A DNA stretch of 64,000 bases from Janthinobacterium fluminis (GTDB taxonomy: Bacteria > Pseudomonadota > Gammaproteobacteria > Burkholderiales > Burkholderiaceae_D): NCBI RefSeq assembly GCF_028595325.1, contig NZ_JAQQXR010000001.1, forward strand, positions 682,001 through 746,000, in the 5' to 3' direction. Made by a program: the position numbers and the translations under genes. The notes beneath the pieces are model-generated. The model searched no databases, was not told where the DNA came from, and saw nothing but the letters and a program-made list of their open reading frames with translations. Positions 18,006 to 26,074 of the stretch are shown in pieces; position 1 is the stretch's first letter; each line of letters opens with the position of its first letter.

Positions 18006-18200
18006 ATGTTCTATATCAAGCACCCCAGGCCGGTCGGCGACGGCCGCGCCGTGGCCATGCAGATTGCGAATCAGAAGCAATGCGCGGCCGTTGACAAATA
18101 TGTGCTGATCGTGGAGCCGGCCGCCGCCCGCCCCGCCGCGCCGCGCGCCGCCCCGGACGATGCCGTCGCCGGGCCGGACAGGCAGGCCCGGCCGGTCTAG
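18006..18200 (+). CDS. Small uncharacterised protein (64 aa)
   Basis: Starts MFYIKHPRPVGDGRAVAM after a good GAGGCGAGGAAACC ribosome-binding region. The first 40 residues look like a real small basic protein; the rest is a low-complexity Pro/Ala/Arg tail. No domain recognised. It lies between the HAD gene and an alpha/beta hydrolase on the same strand. A chance frame in GC-rich DNA cannot be excluded. Confidence 0.45.
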   Translation: MFYIKHPRPVGDGRAVAMQIANQKQCAAVDKYVLIVEPAAARPAAPRAAPDDAVAGPDRQARPV

Positions 18201-18310
18201 AGGGCTTCCTCGGATTTGTGGCCGCTGCCGCCTATTACAATTGGGGCAAGCTTGCAATCCACAGGAGACAGCGACGCGGCATCGCCAACGGCACGCGCGC
18301 CCACAAAAAA

Positions 18311-19117
18311 ATGACGAAACCGCTATTGCATTTTGCCCACGCCAACAGTTATCCGGCCGGCACGTACCGGCGCTTTTTCGGGCTGCTGGCGCAGGACTTC
18401 AACGTTCAGGCGCTCGACATGCACGCGCATAACCCGGCCTACCCGGTGGAGACGGGCTGGAGCGCCCTGGTCGACGAGTACATCGAGGCGCTGGAATCGC
18501 GCTATGAACAGCCGGTGATTTTGCTGGGCCATTCGCTGGGCGGCATGCTCAGCCTGATGGTGGCGAAGGCGCGCCCGGAGCTGGTGCGCTGCGTCGTGCT
18601 GCTCGATTCGCCCGTGGTGGCGGGCTGGCGCGCGCTGGTGCTGCGGCTGCTGCGCAACAGCAAGCTCGGCGAGCGCTATTTTTCGCCGGCGCGCTTTTCG
18701 GTGCGGCGGCGCAATGTGTGGCCGGACGCGGAGGCGGCCTACCGGCATTTCGCCGCCAAGCAGATGTTCGCCGCCTGGGCGCCCGAGGTGCTGCGCGACT
18801 ATATCGCCAGCGGCCTGGCGCCGCATCCGGACGGCATGCAGCTGCGCTTCACGCGGGAGATCGAAACGGACGTCTACCGCAGCCTGCCGCACCACATCGG
18901 CGCCCTGGTGACGGGCCGCTATCCGGTGCCGATCGGCTTCATCGGCGGCAGCGAGTCGGCCGAATGCCGCCAGGCCGGCCTGGGGCCGACGCGCAAGCTG
19001 GTCGGGCGCTTCTTCCGCCAGATCCCCGGCGGCCACCTGTTTCCGATGGAGTCGCCGGAGCTGGCCGCCCACGAGGTGCGCGAGATGATCGCCGCGCTGC
19101 TGGCGCCGAAGCGTTAA
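18311..19117 (+). CDS. Alpha/beta-fold hydrolase
   Basis: A 268-residue cytoplasmic hydrolase. The N-terminal strand with HFAHANSYPAGTYRRF supplies the oxyanion-hole region, the nucleophile elbow is LLGHSLGGML (Ser), an acid may lie in GFIGGSES or nearby, and the C-terminal His is probably in IPGGHLFPMES. The typical strand order of small esterases/peptidase-like hydrolases is kept. I took the ATG giving MTKPLLHFAH; the frame is open back to 18218 but the extra residues are not protein-like and no strong ribosome site decides. Substrate unknown. Confidence 0.85.
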   Translation: MTKPLLHFAHANSYPAGTYRRFFGLLAQDFNVQALDMHAHNPAYPVETGWSALVDEYIEALESRYEQPVILLGHSLGGMLSLMVAKARPELVRCVVLLDSPVVAGWRALVLRLLRNSKLGERYFSPARFSVRRRNVWPDAEAAYRHFAAKQMFAAWAPEVLRDYIASGLAPHPDGMQLRFTREIETDVYRSLPHHIGALVTGRYPVPIGFIGGSESAECRQAGLGPTRKLVGRFFRQIPGGHLFPMESPELAAHEVREMIAALLAPKR

Positions 19118-19269
19118 TTTTCTGCGGAAAATCGGGGTGGAACCGGCGAAAAGTCTGTCTTGCAGGCCATAAGCGTGGGCTTTTCGCGTAAAATCGCGGT
19201 GTTCGGGCCATGCGCCCCTTGGCGCGCGCGGCCCCGCCTTCCCCTGAATTCTTAGAAAATGCCTTTGCG

Positions 19270-19836
19270 ATGACGATTAAAAGCGATAAATGGATACGCC
19301 GGATGGCGGAACAACACGGCATGATCGAGCCGTTCGAGCCGAACCAGGTGCGCACGGCCGACGGCCGTAAAGTCATCTCCTACGGCACTTCGTCCTACGG
19401 CTACGACATCCGCTGCGCCGACGAATTCAAGATTTTCACGAACATCAACAGCACCATCGTCGATCCGAAGAACTTCGATTCGAATTCCTTCGTCGACGTC
19501 AAAAGCGATGTGTGCATCATTCCGCCGAACTCGTTCGCGCTGGCCCGCACCATCGAATACTTCCGCATCCCGCGCAGCGTGCTGACGATCTGCCTGGGCA
19601 AGTCGACCTATGCGCGTTGCGGCATCATCGTCAACGTGACGCCGTTCGAGCCGGAGTGGGAGGGTTACGTCACGCTGGAGTTTTCCAACACGACGCCGCT
19701 GCCGGCGAAGATTTACGCCGGCGAAGGCTGCGCCCAGGTGCTGTTCTTCGAGAGCGATGAAGTGTGTGAAACCTCGTACAAGGACCGCGACGGCAAATAC
19801 CAGGGACAGAGCGGCGTGACGCTGCCCAAAGCCTAA
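19270..19836 (+). CDS. dcd: dCTP deaminase
   Basis: Deaminates dCTP to dUTP for thymidylate synthesis; cytoplasmic homotrimer. From the ATG at [21 protein letters not shown] the protein is 188 residues, the expected length. Signature pieces are [12 protein letters not shown], the catalytic-region [22 protein letters not shown] (Arg and Glu), and [12 protein letters not shown] longer frame from 19210 was rejected because it adds an Ala/Pro-rich leader. In many betaproteobacteria, as I recall, dcd is close to the Orn/Lys/Arg decarboxylase gene; here the two are separated by the 9.9-kb cluster that follows. Confidence 0.96.
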   Translation: MTIKSDKWIRRMAEQHGMIEPFEPNQVRTADGRKVISYGTSSYGYDIRCADEFKIFTNINSTIVDPKNFDSNSFVDVKSDVCIIPPNSFALARTIEYFRIPRSVLTICLGKSTYARCGIIVNVTPFEPEWEGYVTLEFSNTTPLPAKIYAGEGCAQVLFFESDEVCETSYKDRDGKYQGQSGVTLPKA

Positions 19837-20010
19837 GCGGACCGGTCCCCGTCCTTTGCCGCCGGTTCGATGTAGGCCGGCGGCTCGAGCACATCAAGGC
19901 ATAAGCCGGCGCCGCCGCTGAGCAAGGGCGGCCCCGCGCGCCTGCGCGCCGGCCGCCAATTCGCCGCCCGCGGCTCATATCCAAAACCAACAAAAACCGC
20001 CGTATCGAGT

Positions 20011-20035
20011 CGCCGCGCATATCGATTGCGCGGCG
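20011..20035. promoter_or_regulatory. Perfect inverted repeat, candidate enhancer (UAS) for the sigma-54 activator
   Basis: CGCCGCGCA (20011-20019) and TGCGCGGCG (20027-20035) are exact reverse complements with a 7-bp spacer. Its centre is about 100 bp upstream of the -24 element, a normal distance for a dimeric or hexameric enhancer-binding protein. The likely ligand is the activator encoded at 28298-29698; this is inference from position. Confidence 0.6.
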
Positions 20036-20122
20036 AAGCGGCTTTCGCCGCCAACGCCTGTCCGACCATCCCTCCCGAATTTTCCTTCGCCGCCGGCGCC
20101 GCGCCGCTCCAGGCGCCAGCGC

Positions 20123-20138
20123 TGGCACGGCGTTTGCA
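20123..20138 (+). promoter_or_regulatory. Sigma-54 (RpoN) promoter
   Basis: TGGCACGGCGTTTGCA matches the -24/-12 consensus TGGCAC-N5-TTGCA at every defined base, with the GG and GC pairs 12 bases apart. The expected start site is near 20149, giving a leader of about 59 bases before the first cluster gene. An activator with an intact GAFTGA loop is encoded at the far end of the same cluster. Confidence 0.85.
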
Positions 20139-20207
20139 GCATCGACGCTATCGGCAGCACGCGCGCCAGCGCGCCGGCCTGCCCCACCTTTCCGAGCGGA
20201 GCCGCAC

Positions 20208-20777
20208 ATGGAGCGTCGTTTGCTGGACTACATGCCCGATATGGAATTCGCTGTCGACGCGCCGTCCCGCGCGGCGCCGACGCGCGGCGCCGACGAACAG
20301 CGCGACATGGCCTTCGGCGCCGCCTTGCTTGAGGTGGCCGGCGGCGCCGAGCTGGAATCCTGGCTGGCCGAACTGGTGGCCAGCGTCGGCGGCGCGGCTT
20401 TGCCGGCGACGCCGCTGGGCCGCACGCTGATCGGGGCGCTGAAGCAGGCCGCCGAGCCGGTGTTGCCGATCCGCAGCGGCGCCGGCGCCGGGGCCGAGCT
20501 GAAGGTGCGCGCCGCGCGCCTGTTCGGCCTGGAGCTGGAGGGGCTCAGCGCCGAGGACAAGGAATTCGAAGTGGCGCGTCACTTCGTGCGCTTCGCCGGC
20601 GACGCCATCGCCAACGCGGCGGCGGCCGGCGGCGAGCCGCGCACCCAGGTTCAGGCGGCGCTGCTGCAGTCGGCCAGGCGTTACGCGCCCGGCCTGCTGC
20701 GCCACGCGGCCGACACGCCGGCGCCCAGCGGCCGCTGGCGGCGTCAGGGCAAGCACATCGTTGTCCTGAATTGTTGA
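20208..20777 (+). CDS. Cluster protein A: GRWxRxG-tailed paralogue, unknown function
   Basis: A 189-residue protein, first in the sigma-54 cluster. No known domain recognised. It shares an architecture with proteins at 20833 and 26882: a short acidic N-terminal stretch containing an FE/EF pair (PDMEFAVDA), a helix with LLEVAGGAELESWLAEL, a hydrophobic Ala/Gly-rich centre, a conserved helix FGLELEGLSAEDKEFEVAR followed by HFVRFAGDA, an RYAPGLL block and the C-terminal motif GRWRRQGKHIVVLN. This copy has the shortest Gly-rich centre. No signal peptide. The repeated tail suggests a recognition or processing element; that is inference. Confidence 0.8.
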   Translation: MERRLLDYMPDMEFAVDAPSRAAPTRGADEQRDMAFGAALLEVAGGAELESWLAELVASVGGAALPATPLGRTLIGALKQAAEPVLPIRSGAGAGAELKVRAARLFGLELEGLSAEDKEFEVARHFVRFAGDAIANAAAAGGEPRTQVQAALLQSARRYAPGLLRHAADTPAPSGRWRRQGKHIVVLNC

Positions 20778-20832
20778 CCGGGGCGGGCGGTCCGCTCCGG
20801 CATTGTTGGTTCACCTACCAAGGGGGTTCATC

Positions 20833-21534
20833 ATGCATGACATAGATCGTACGACGCTGGAATACGGCCAGGAGATGTCGGGCTTCGAGGCCGAGCAGTT
20901 CGAGTTCGGCCAGGGCGAGTGGACCGGCGAGGCCAGCCCGCAGGGCATGTTTTCCGAGGCCGAGGAGATGGAGCTGGCCAACGAGCTGCTGTCGGTCAGC
21001 ACCGAGGCGGAGCTCGACCAATTCCTCGGCAATTTCCTGCGCAAGGCCGCCTCCGTCGCCGGCGGCATCATCCGCTCGCCGATCGGCCAGGCCGTCGGCG
21101 GCGTGCTCAAGGGTGTGGCCAAGAAGGCGCTGCCGCTGGCCGGCGGCGCCATCGGCGGCTACTTCGGCGGGCCGCTGGGGGCGAAGATCGGCAGCGGGCT
21201 GGCCACGGCGGCCGGCGGCGCCCTCGGCCTGGAGGCGGAGATGCAGTCGGGCGAGGACCGCGAGTACGAGGGGGCGCGGCAGTTCGTCAAGCTGGCCGCC
21301 GACACCGTCAACCGGGCCGCGTCGGCGCGCGGCGGCGATCCGCGCGCCATCGCCCAGAGCGCCGCCGCCGCCGCCGCGCGCCAGTTCGCCCCCGGCCTGC
21401 TGGGCAAGCTGGGCGGCCAGATGGCGGGGCAGGGCGGCGCGCCGGGCGGCGCCCAGACGCAGGCCCCCGGCGCGCGCGGCAACAGCGGCCGCTGGGCGCG
21501 CCAGGGCCACAAGATCATCCTGTACGGCGCCTGA
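20833..21534 (+). CDS. Cluster protein B: Gly-rich GRWxRxG-tailed paralogue, unknown function
   Basis: A 233-residue protein. Acidic leader with SGFEAEQFEFGQGEW, then EEMELANELLSVSTEAELDQ and FLGNFLRKAASVAGG, a long Gly/Ala-rich hydrophobic centre (about residues 75-140) with KKALPLAGGAIGGYFGG that could insert into or across a membrane, the EDREYEGARQFVKLAADT helix, QFAPGLLGKLGG and the tail GRWARQGHKIILYG. It starts at the ATG after AAGGGGGTTCATC, 55 bp after gene A, and is followed after 5 bp by the metalloprotease-like gene. Central Gly zippers resemble those of pore-forming or bacteriocin-like peptides, but no function is claimed. Confidence 0.82.
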   Translation: MHDIDRTTLEYGQEMSGFEAEQFEFGQGEWTGEASPQGMFSEAEEMELANELLSVSTEAELDQFLGNFLRKAASVAGGIIRSPIGQAVGGVLKGVAKKALPLAGGAIGGYFGGPLGAKIGSGLATAAGGALGLEAEMQSGEDREYEGARQFVKLAADTVNRAASARGGDPRAIAQSAAAAAARQFAPGLLGKLGGQMAGQGGAPGGAQTQAPGARGNSGRWARQGHKIILYGA

Positions 21535-21539
21535 CGGCC

Positions 21540-22886
21540 ATGGCCATCAGCCCCTATGCCGCGTGGATGTTGGCGCAAGAGGCGCGCGCGCTGTTGGCCC
21601 GGCTGGCGCGGGTGCGGCCCTTCGCGCTGATCGAGCCGATGGTGCCGGCCGCCGCGCTGCTGCCGGACGCGCAGTCGGCCATCGAGCGCCATCTGGTGCT
21701 GGGCCGGCGCGAGCTGCAGGCGAGGGTGGCGGCCTTCATGTGGTGGTTGCGCGGCCCGCAGGCGCGCGCGGCCACGGCGGCCGAGGCGCAGCGGCGCTTT
21801 ACCTTCCTGCGCCTGAAGTTCAACGCCACGCTGACCCAGTTCGACCTGTTCAACGACGTCATCACCCAGCGCAGCGAGAGCGAGAACGGGGTCTGGCTGT
21901 CGGGCCTGGACGTGGTCGCGGCCGACGCGCTGGCGCTGCCCGGCGCCTATTACGAGGCGCCGCCGGTGATCTGCTACCTCGACCGCGGGCCGGGCGCGGC
22001 GATCCGCCGCGCCCGCACGCGCCTGCCGGGCGGCGGCGACAATCCCGTCGCCATCATCCGCGTGCCGCGCGAACGCATGATAGGCAGCGGCATCGCCTCG
22101 TCGCTGATCCACGAAGTCGGCCACCAGGGCGCGGCGCTGCTGGAGCTGGTGACGTCGCTGCGTCCGCTGCTGCAGGCGATGCAGCGCGGCGGCCCCGGGC
22201 CGCTGCGGGCGTGGCAGTTGTGGGAGCGCTGGATAAGCGAGATCGTCGCCGACTTCTGGTCGCTGGCGCGGCTCGGCGTGGCGGCGACGCTGGGCCTGAT
22301 CGGCGTCGTCAGCCTGCCGCGCGTGTTCGTTTTCCGCCTCAACGAGGACGACCCGCACCCGGCGCCGTGGATACGCGTGCGGCTCAGTTGCGCGATGGGG
22401 CGGGCGCTGTATCCGCACCCGCAGTGGGAGCGCATCGAGAAGCTGTGGCTGTCCTTCTATCCGACGCAGGGGCTGGCGCCGGCGCAGCTGCAGGTGCTGG
22501 CGCAGCTGCAGGCCAGCATGCCGGCCCTGGTCGGCCTGCTGGCGCAGCACCGCCCGCCGGCCTTGCGCGGCGCCTCGTTGACGGAGGTGATGGCGGTGCG
22601 CGCGCGCCAGCCGGCCCGCCTGGAGCGCCTGTTCCGCGCCTGGAACCGGGCGCCGCAGCAGATGTACCGCGCCGCGCCGTCGCTGGTGTTCGCCGTGCTC
22701 GGCCAGGCCCGCGCCAACGGCCGCCTCAATCCGGAGGACGAGAGCACGCTGCTGGCGCGCCTGCTGACCCACTGGGCGCTGCGCAGCACGCTCGGCACCT
22801 CGCTCATCTGCAGCGGCGCGGCGGGGCGCAAGCGCGGCGCCGGCGCGCCGCAGCCCGGGCTTGAACAGCGTTTGACTATCCATTAA
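21540..22886 (+). CDS. Cluster protein C: putative zinc metalloprotease (HEVGH)
   Basis: A 448-residue protein beginning MAISPYAAWMLAQEARALL. It contains one HExxH site, SLIHEVGHQGAAL with HEVGH at 191-195, followed 39 residues later by SEIVADFW (E234, D238), which fits a gluzincin-type third ligand. A hydrophobic stretch LARLGVAATLGLIGVV near residues 240-255 could be a membrane segment or core helix. The rest is Arg/Leu-rich helical sequence without a recognised domain. The frame is open upstream, but those codons overlap gene B and read as shadow sequence. Its stop codon overlaps the Shine-Dalgarno of the next gene (TAAGGAG), so the two are tightly coupled. It may process the GRW-tailed proteins; this is inference. 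Confidence 0.75.
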   Translation: MAISPYAAWMLAQEARALLARLARVRPFALIEPMVPAAALLPDAQSAIERHLVLGRRELQARVAAFMWWLRGPQARAATAAEAQRRFTFLRLKFNATLTQFDLFNDVITQRSESENGVWLSGLDVVAADALALPGAYYEAPPVICYLDRGPGAAIRRARTRLPGGGDNPVAIIRVPRERMIGSGIASSLIHEVGHQGAALLELVTSLRPLLQAMQRGGPGPLRAWQLWERWISEIVADFWSLARLGVAATLGLIGVVSLPRVFVFRLNEDDPHPAPWIRVRLSCAMGRALYPHPQWERIEKLWLSFYPTQGLAPAQLQVLAQLQASMPALVGLLAQHRPPALRGASLTEVMAVRARQPARLERLFRAWNRAPQQMYRAAPSLVFAVLGQARANGRLNPEDESTLLARLLTHWALRSTLGTSLICSGAAGRKRGAGAPQPGLEQRLTIH

Positions 22887-22896
22887 GGAGATTGAC

Positions 22897-25035
22897 ATGA
22901 GCAGCAAGAACACGGGGGCAAGGAAAGTCCGCCACGGCACGGTGCAGGTCAGCGTGCAGGAGAACGCCAGCGGGGCGGCGATCGTCAACGCGGCCGTCAG
23001 CCTGTACCGTAGCACGATCACGGAGTGCAATAGCTTCGACCCGGCCACGTGGACGCCGGTGCCGGCCGACCGGCTCGGCATCCACTGGACCGACAGCAGC
23101 GGCAACGCGGCGTTCTCGGATCTGGCGCCGGGAAATTATGTGCTGGTGTATGAGAATTTCCCGCGCACGTGCGCCCAGTGCGCCGAGGTGCGGGCCGGTT
23201 GCGGCGCGCTGGTGTGCTTCGAGCCGGAGCTGGATCCGAAAGTGACGCTGCGCTTCGAGACGGCCGACTGCCAGCCGAGCAATTGCCAGACGGCCCGCGT
23301 CAGCGACCGCGCGTTCGCCACGATCAGCTTCTGCGGCGACCAGAGCAACGAGGGGCGCGAGCTGGTCACGCTGGTGGCGCCGGCGCCGTGGAAGGCCGTC
23401 AGCGGCGTGGACAACACCTTCAGCAGCGCCGTGCGGCGCCCCGGCCGGCACCTGTTCGCGGCCCAGATGCTGCTGGCGCGCCGGCCCGAGCTGATGGCCG
23501 GACTGGCCGGGCTGCCGGGCGGCCCGGGCGGCGCCGGGCCGGGCGCGATGCTGGCCGTGAACGCCGCATTCGACGCCGAGGAGCGCACGCCGCAGCCGAT
23601 TTCCGGCAACGTCGGCGTGTCGCTGACGCGCACCGAGACGGAACCGACCGAGGATCTGCCGCTGTGGACCTTGATACGCAACAGCACCGAGGCGATGTCC
23701 TTCACCAACTACCTGCATTTCATGGACAGCCTGTTCTGCACCGACACGGCGAACGTGCGCGGTTTCGAGCAGGAGCGCTTCGTCAAGAAGGCCGAGGCCT
23801 TCCAGCAGCTCAAGCAGCGGCGCGTGCTGCCGTTCACCGACTCGGACGCCTACCGGGTGCTGAAGGTGGCCACGGAAGCCTTCGTGATGGTCAACTGCGG
23901 TGTGCTGAACCAGCCGCTGGCCTTCAATCCGGCCGAGGACAACGCCTATCTGGACCGGCGCGACATCCCGCCGGGGCGCGACCTGGAAACGGTGCTGCGC
24001 AACGACTACCTGGAAAACGTCGACGGCTTCCAGACGCTGCCGTATCTGGCCGTGATCCGCCGCAAGCTGCCCGACATCCCGATCAGCATCCCGCGCGGCC
24101 AGGAGGGCGACGTCGACCTGTGCTTCGGCATCATCCAGGAAAAGCTGGCCAATCCCTGCCTGCTGGAGCTGATCTGGTCCTACTGGCACGAGGAGGGCAT
24201 GCTGGTGCAGACGATGAACGCGATCACGCAGCGCTTCCAGAACCTGCGCGCGCCGGGGCTGGCGAACGACCCGCTGGCGAACACGGAAATCGACATGCTG
24301 CGCCCGCTGAACAATCTGCTGTGGGGCTATACCCAGGACGAGCAGCACCGCCTGACCGTGGTGCGCCGCAACTACGAGTACGACCACCACTACGGCGTGC
24401 GCCTCGACGGCAAGGCCGTGCAGCATTTCCGCCCGGCCGACAGCCGCTCGAAGTTCCTGGAAGCCTTCCACCACCTGCTGCGCCTGCTCACGTCCTTCTA
24501 CAAGCAGGACGACGACACCACCGTCAAGGCCGACGCCTTCCCCGTGCTGAACGCGCTCAAGGAGGTGCACCTGATCCTGTCGCAAGGCGCGCACAACCAG
24601 TTCGGCGACCTGCCGTCGACGGCGCGCATCGAAATGTTGATGCAGCAGTGGCTGCTGGCGCGGCCGGAGTTCCGCGAATTTTTGCCCACGCGCGTGATGG
24701 TCGCCTATCCGGAACCGTGGATGGACCGTGTCGATGCGATGAAAAAGCTGCAGGGCTGGACCGACACCAGCGTGATGCACTTCCGCAGCCTGGCGATGTT
24801 CGGCGAGCAGTTGCTGCTCTCTGTCCGCTACGGCAACTGGAGCGACATCTACGAACCGACCCAGGCGTTCAACTGGGCGCGCTTCTGGCGTCCGCAGGTG
24901 CAGGGCTACATCCACGGCTACCGCGCCGCCACCGGCGTCGACCTGTCTGTGGACGCCGTCGACCCGGCCGCCGAGGCGACGCTGCCGTCGGTGCTGCTGC
25001 GCCAGCGCCTGGCCCAGCAGGTCCGCGGCGTCTAG
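22897..25035 (+). CDS. Cluster protein D: 712-aa protein with N-terminal transthyretin/SpaA-like domain
   Basis: Residues 8-90 (GTVQVSVQENASGAAIVNAA ... WTDSSGNAAFSDLAPGNYVL) have the pattern of a carboxypeptidase-regulatory/SpaA-like beta-sandwich. A cysteine-rich linker follows (CAQCAEVRAGCGALVC and DCQPSNCQT, six cysteines or more within about 45 residues), then a Gly/Pro linker (LPGGPGGAGPGA) and a largely helical part of about 460 residues with blocks such as YDHHYGVRLDGKAV and FRPADSRSKFLEAFHHLLRL. I do not recognise the helical part. No signal peptide is visible, so the cysteine cluster may bind metal rather than form disulfides. Ribosome site AAGGAG six bases before ATG. It is the largest product of the cluster and may be its scaffold or effector; this is a guess. 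Confidence 0.8.
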   Translation: MSSKNTGARKVRHGTVQVSVQENASGAAIVNAAVSLYRSTITECNSFDPATWTPVPADRLGIHWTDSSGNAAFSDLAPGNYVLVYENFPRTCAQCAEVRAGCGALVCFEPELDPKVTLRFETADCQPSNCQTARVSDRAFATISFCGDQSNEGRELVTLVAPAPWKAVSGVDNTFSSAVRRPGRHLFAAQMLLARRPELMAGLAGLPGGPGGAGPGAMLAVNAAFDAEERTPQPISGNVGVSLTRTETEPTEDLPLWTLIRNSTEAMSFTNYLHFMDSLFCTDTANVRGFEQERFVKKAEAFQQLKQRRVLPFTDSDAYRVLKVATEAFVMVNCGVLNQPLAFNPAEDNAYLDRRDIPPGRDLETVLRNDYLENVDGFQTLPYLAVIRRKLPDIPISIPRGQEGDVDLCFGIIQEKLANPCLLELIWSYWHEEGMLVQTMNAITQRFQNLRAPGLANDPLANTEIDMLRPLNNLLWGYTQDEQHRLTVVRRNYEYDHHYGVRLDGKAVQHFRPADSRSKFLEAFHHLLRLLTSFYKQDDDTTVKADAFPVLNALKEVHLILSQGAHNQFGDLPSTARIEMLMQQWLLARPEFREFLPTRVMVAYPEPWMDRVDAMKKLQGWTDTSVMHFRSLAMFGEQLLLSVRYGNWSDIYEPTQAFNWARFWRPQVQGYIHGYRAATGVDLSVDAVDPAAEATLPSVLLRQRLAQQVRGV

Positions 25036-25044
25036 GGCGCCGGC

Positions 25045-26074
25045 ATGGCCGATTTCACCAGCGCGCTGTATCTGGGCATGCGCCATCCGAGCGGCGCGCT
25101 GGGCGAGTGGGACGCGCTCACGCTGGGCAAGCCGGCGGCGCTGCAAGAGCCGCCCGGCGGCGCCGCGCTGGCGGCCGGGCTGGCCCTGCTGATGGGTTGC
25201 GAGGCGGCCTGTCTGCTGCCGTCGACGCTGCACCTGTTCTGGGATCTGTTCGGCATGCTGGCGCAGGAGCGGCTGGCGCTGCTGGTCGACGCCGGCGCCT
25301 ATCCGATCGCCTGCTGGGGCGCGCAGCGGGCGGCCGCGCTGGGCTTGCCGCTGCAGGTGTTTGCGCACGGCGACGCGGGCGCGGCGGCGCGGCTGGCGCG
25401 GCGCTGGCGCGGCGCCGGGCGGCGTCCGCTGATCCTCGCCGACGGCTACTGCCCCGGCAACGAGCGGGCGCCGCCGCTGGTCCGCTACGCCGCCATCGCC
25501 CGCGAGGGCGCCGGCTATCTGGTGCTCGACGACACCCAGGCGCTGGGCGTGCTGGGACCGGGCGGCGGCGGCGCGCTGCCGCTGCACGGTCTGGCCGGGC
25601 CGGGCGTCATTGTCGGCGCCTCGCTGGCGAAGGGCTTCGGCGCGCCGCTGGCGGTGCTGGCCGGCAGCGCCGCGCTGCTGCGGCGCTTCCATGCGCACAG
25701 CCGCACGCGCGTGCACACCAGCCCGCCGTCGGCGGCGGCGATCCGCGCCGGCGCGCGCGCTGCGGTTGAACCGCGCCTGCGGCGACGCGCTGCGCGGCGT
25801 GTTGCGGCAGCGCGTGGCGCAGCTGCGCGCGGCGCTGGCCGCGTGCGGCGTCGCCAGCCGCGGCGGCGCCTTCCCGGTGCAGAGCGTGCTGCTGCGCGCG
25901 GGCACGGATGGCGCCGCGCTGCACGCCGCCCTGGGCCGCAGTGGCGTCGACGTTGTGCTGCAGCGCGGCGGGGGCGGCGCGGCGCTGAGCTTGCTGCTGC
26001 GCGCCGACCACACGCCGGCCGACATCGCCGGCGCCGTGGCGGCACTTCAATATCATTTACTGGAGGCGATATGA
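25045..26074 (+). pseudogene. Cluster gene E: PLP-dependent alpha-oxoamine synthase-like enzyme, frameshifted
   Basis: The first 240 codons encode an enzyme of the AONS/KAPA-synthase family: FGMLAQERLALLVDAGAYP, the cofactor Asp in LVLDDTQALGVLGPGG (family His replaced by Gln) and the Schiff-base Lys in GASLAKGFGAPLAVL. Near 25751-25760 a run of five GC units is one unit short. Adding one CG there joins IRAGARALRLNRACGDALRG smoothly to the downstream frame, which runs to TGA at 26072-26074 and overlaps the next ATG (ATGA). The ancestral gene therefore spanned about 343 codons. In the sequence as given, the product runs on out of frame and loses its C-terminal domain. Sequencing error, decay or slippage-based switching are all possible. 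Confidence 0.8.

Larger units (their letters stand above)
19837..20207 (+). promoter_or_regulatory. Non-coding control region of the sigma-54 cluster
   Basis: 371 bp without a convincing gene between dcd and the first cluster gene. It contains an AT-richer patch with CCAAAACCAACAAAAACC near 19981, a perfect inverted repeat at 20011-20035 and a consensus sigma-54 promoter at 20123-20138. It is therefore read as enhancer plus promoter region; the AT-richer patch could host an architectural protein, but no IHF consensus was confirmed. Confidence 0.65.

Noticed and set aside
22876-26025. 1049-codon antisense frame across cluster genes D and E
   Set aside because: Arg/Ala/Gln-rich, no domain, no ribosome site; the plus-strand genes show conserved motifs and coupled starts.
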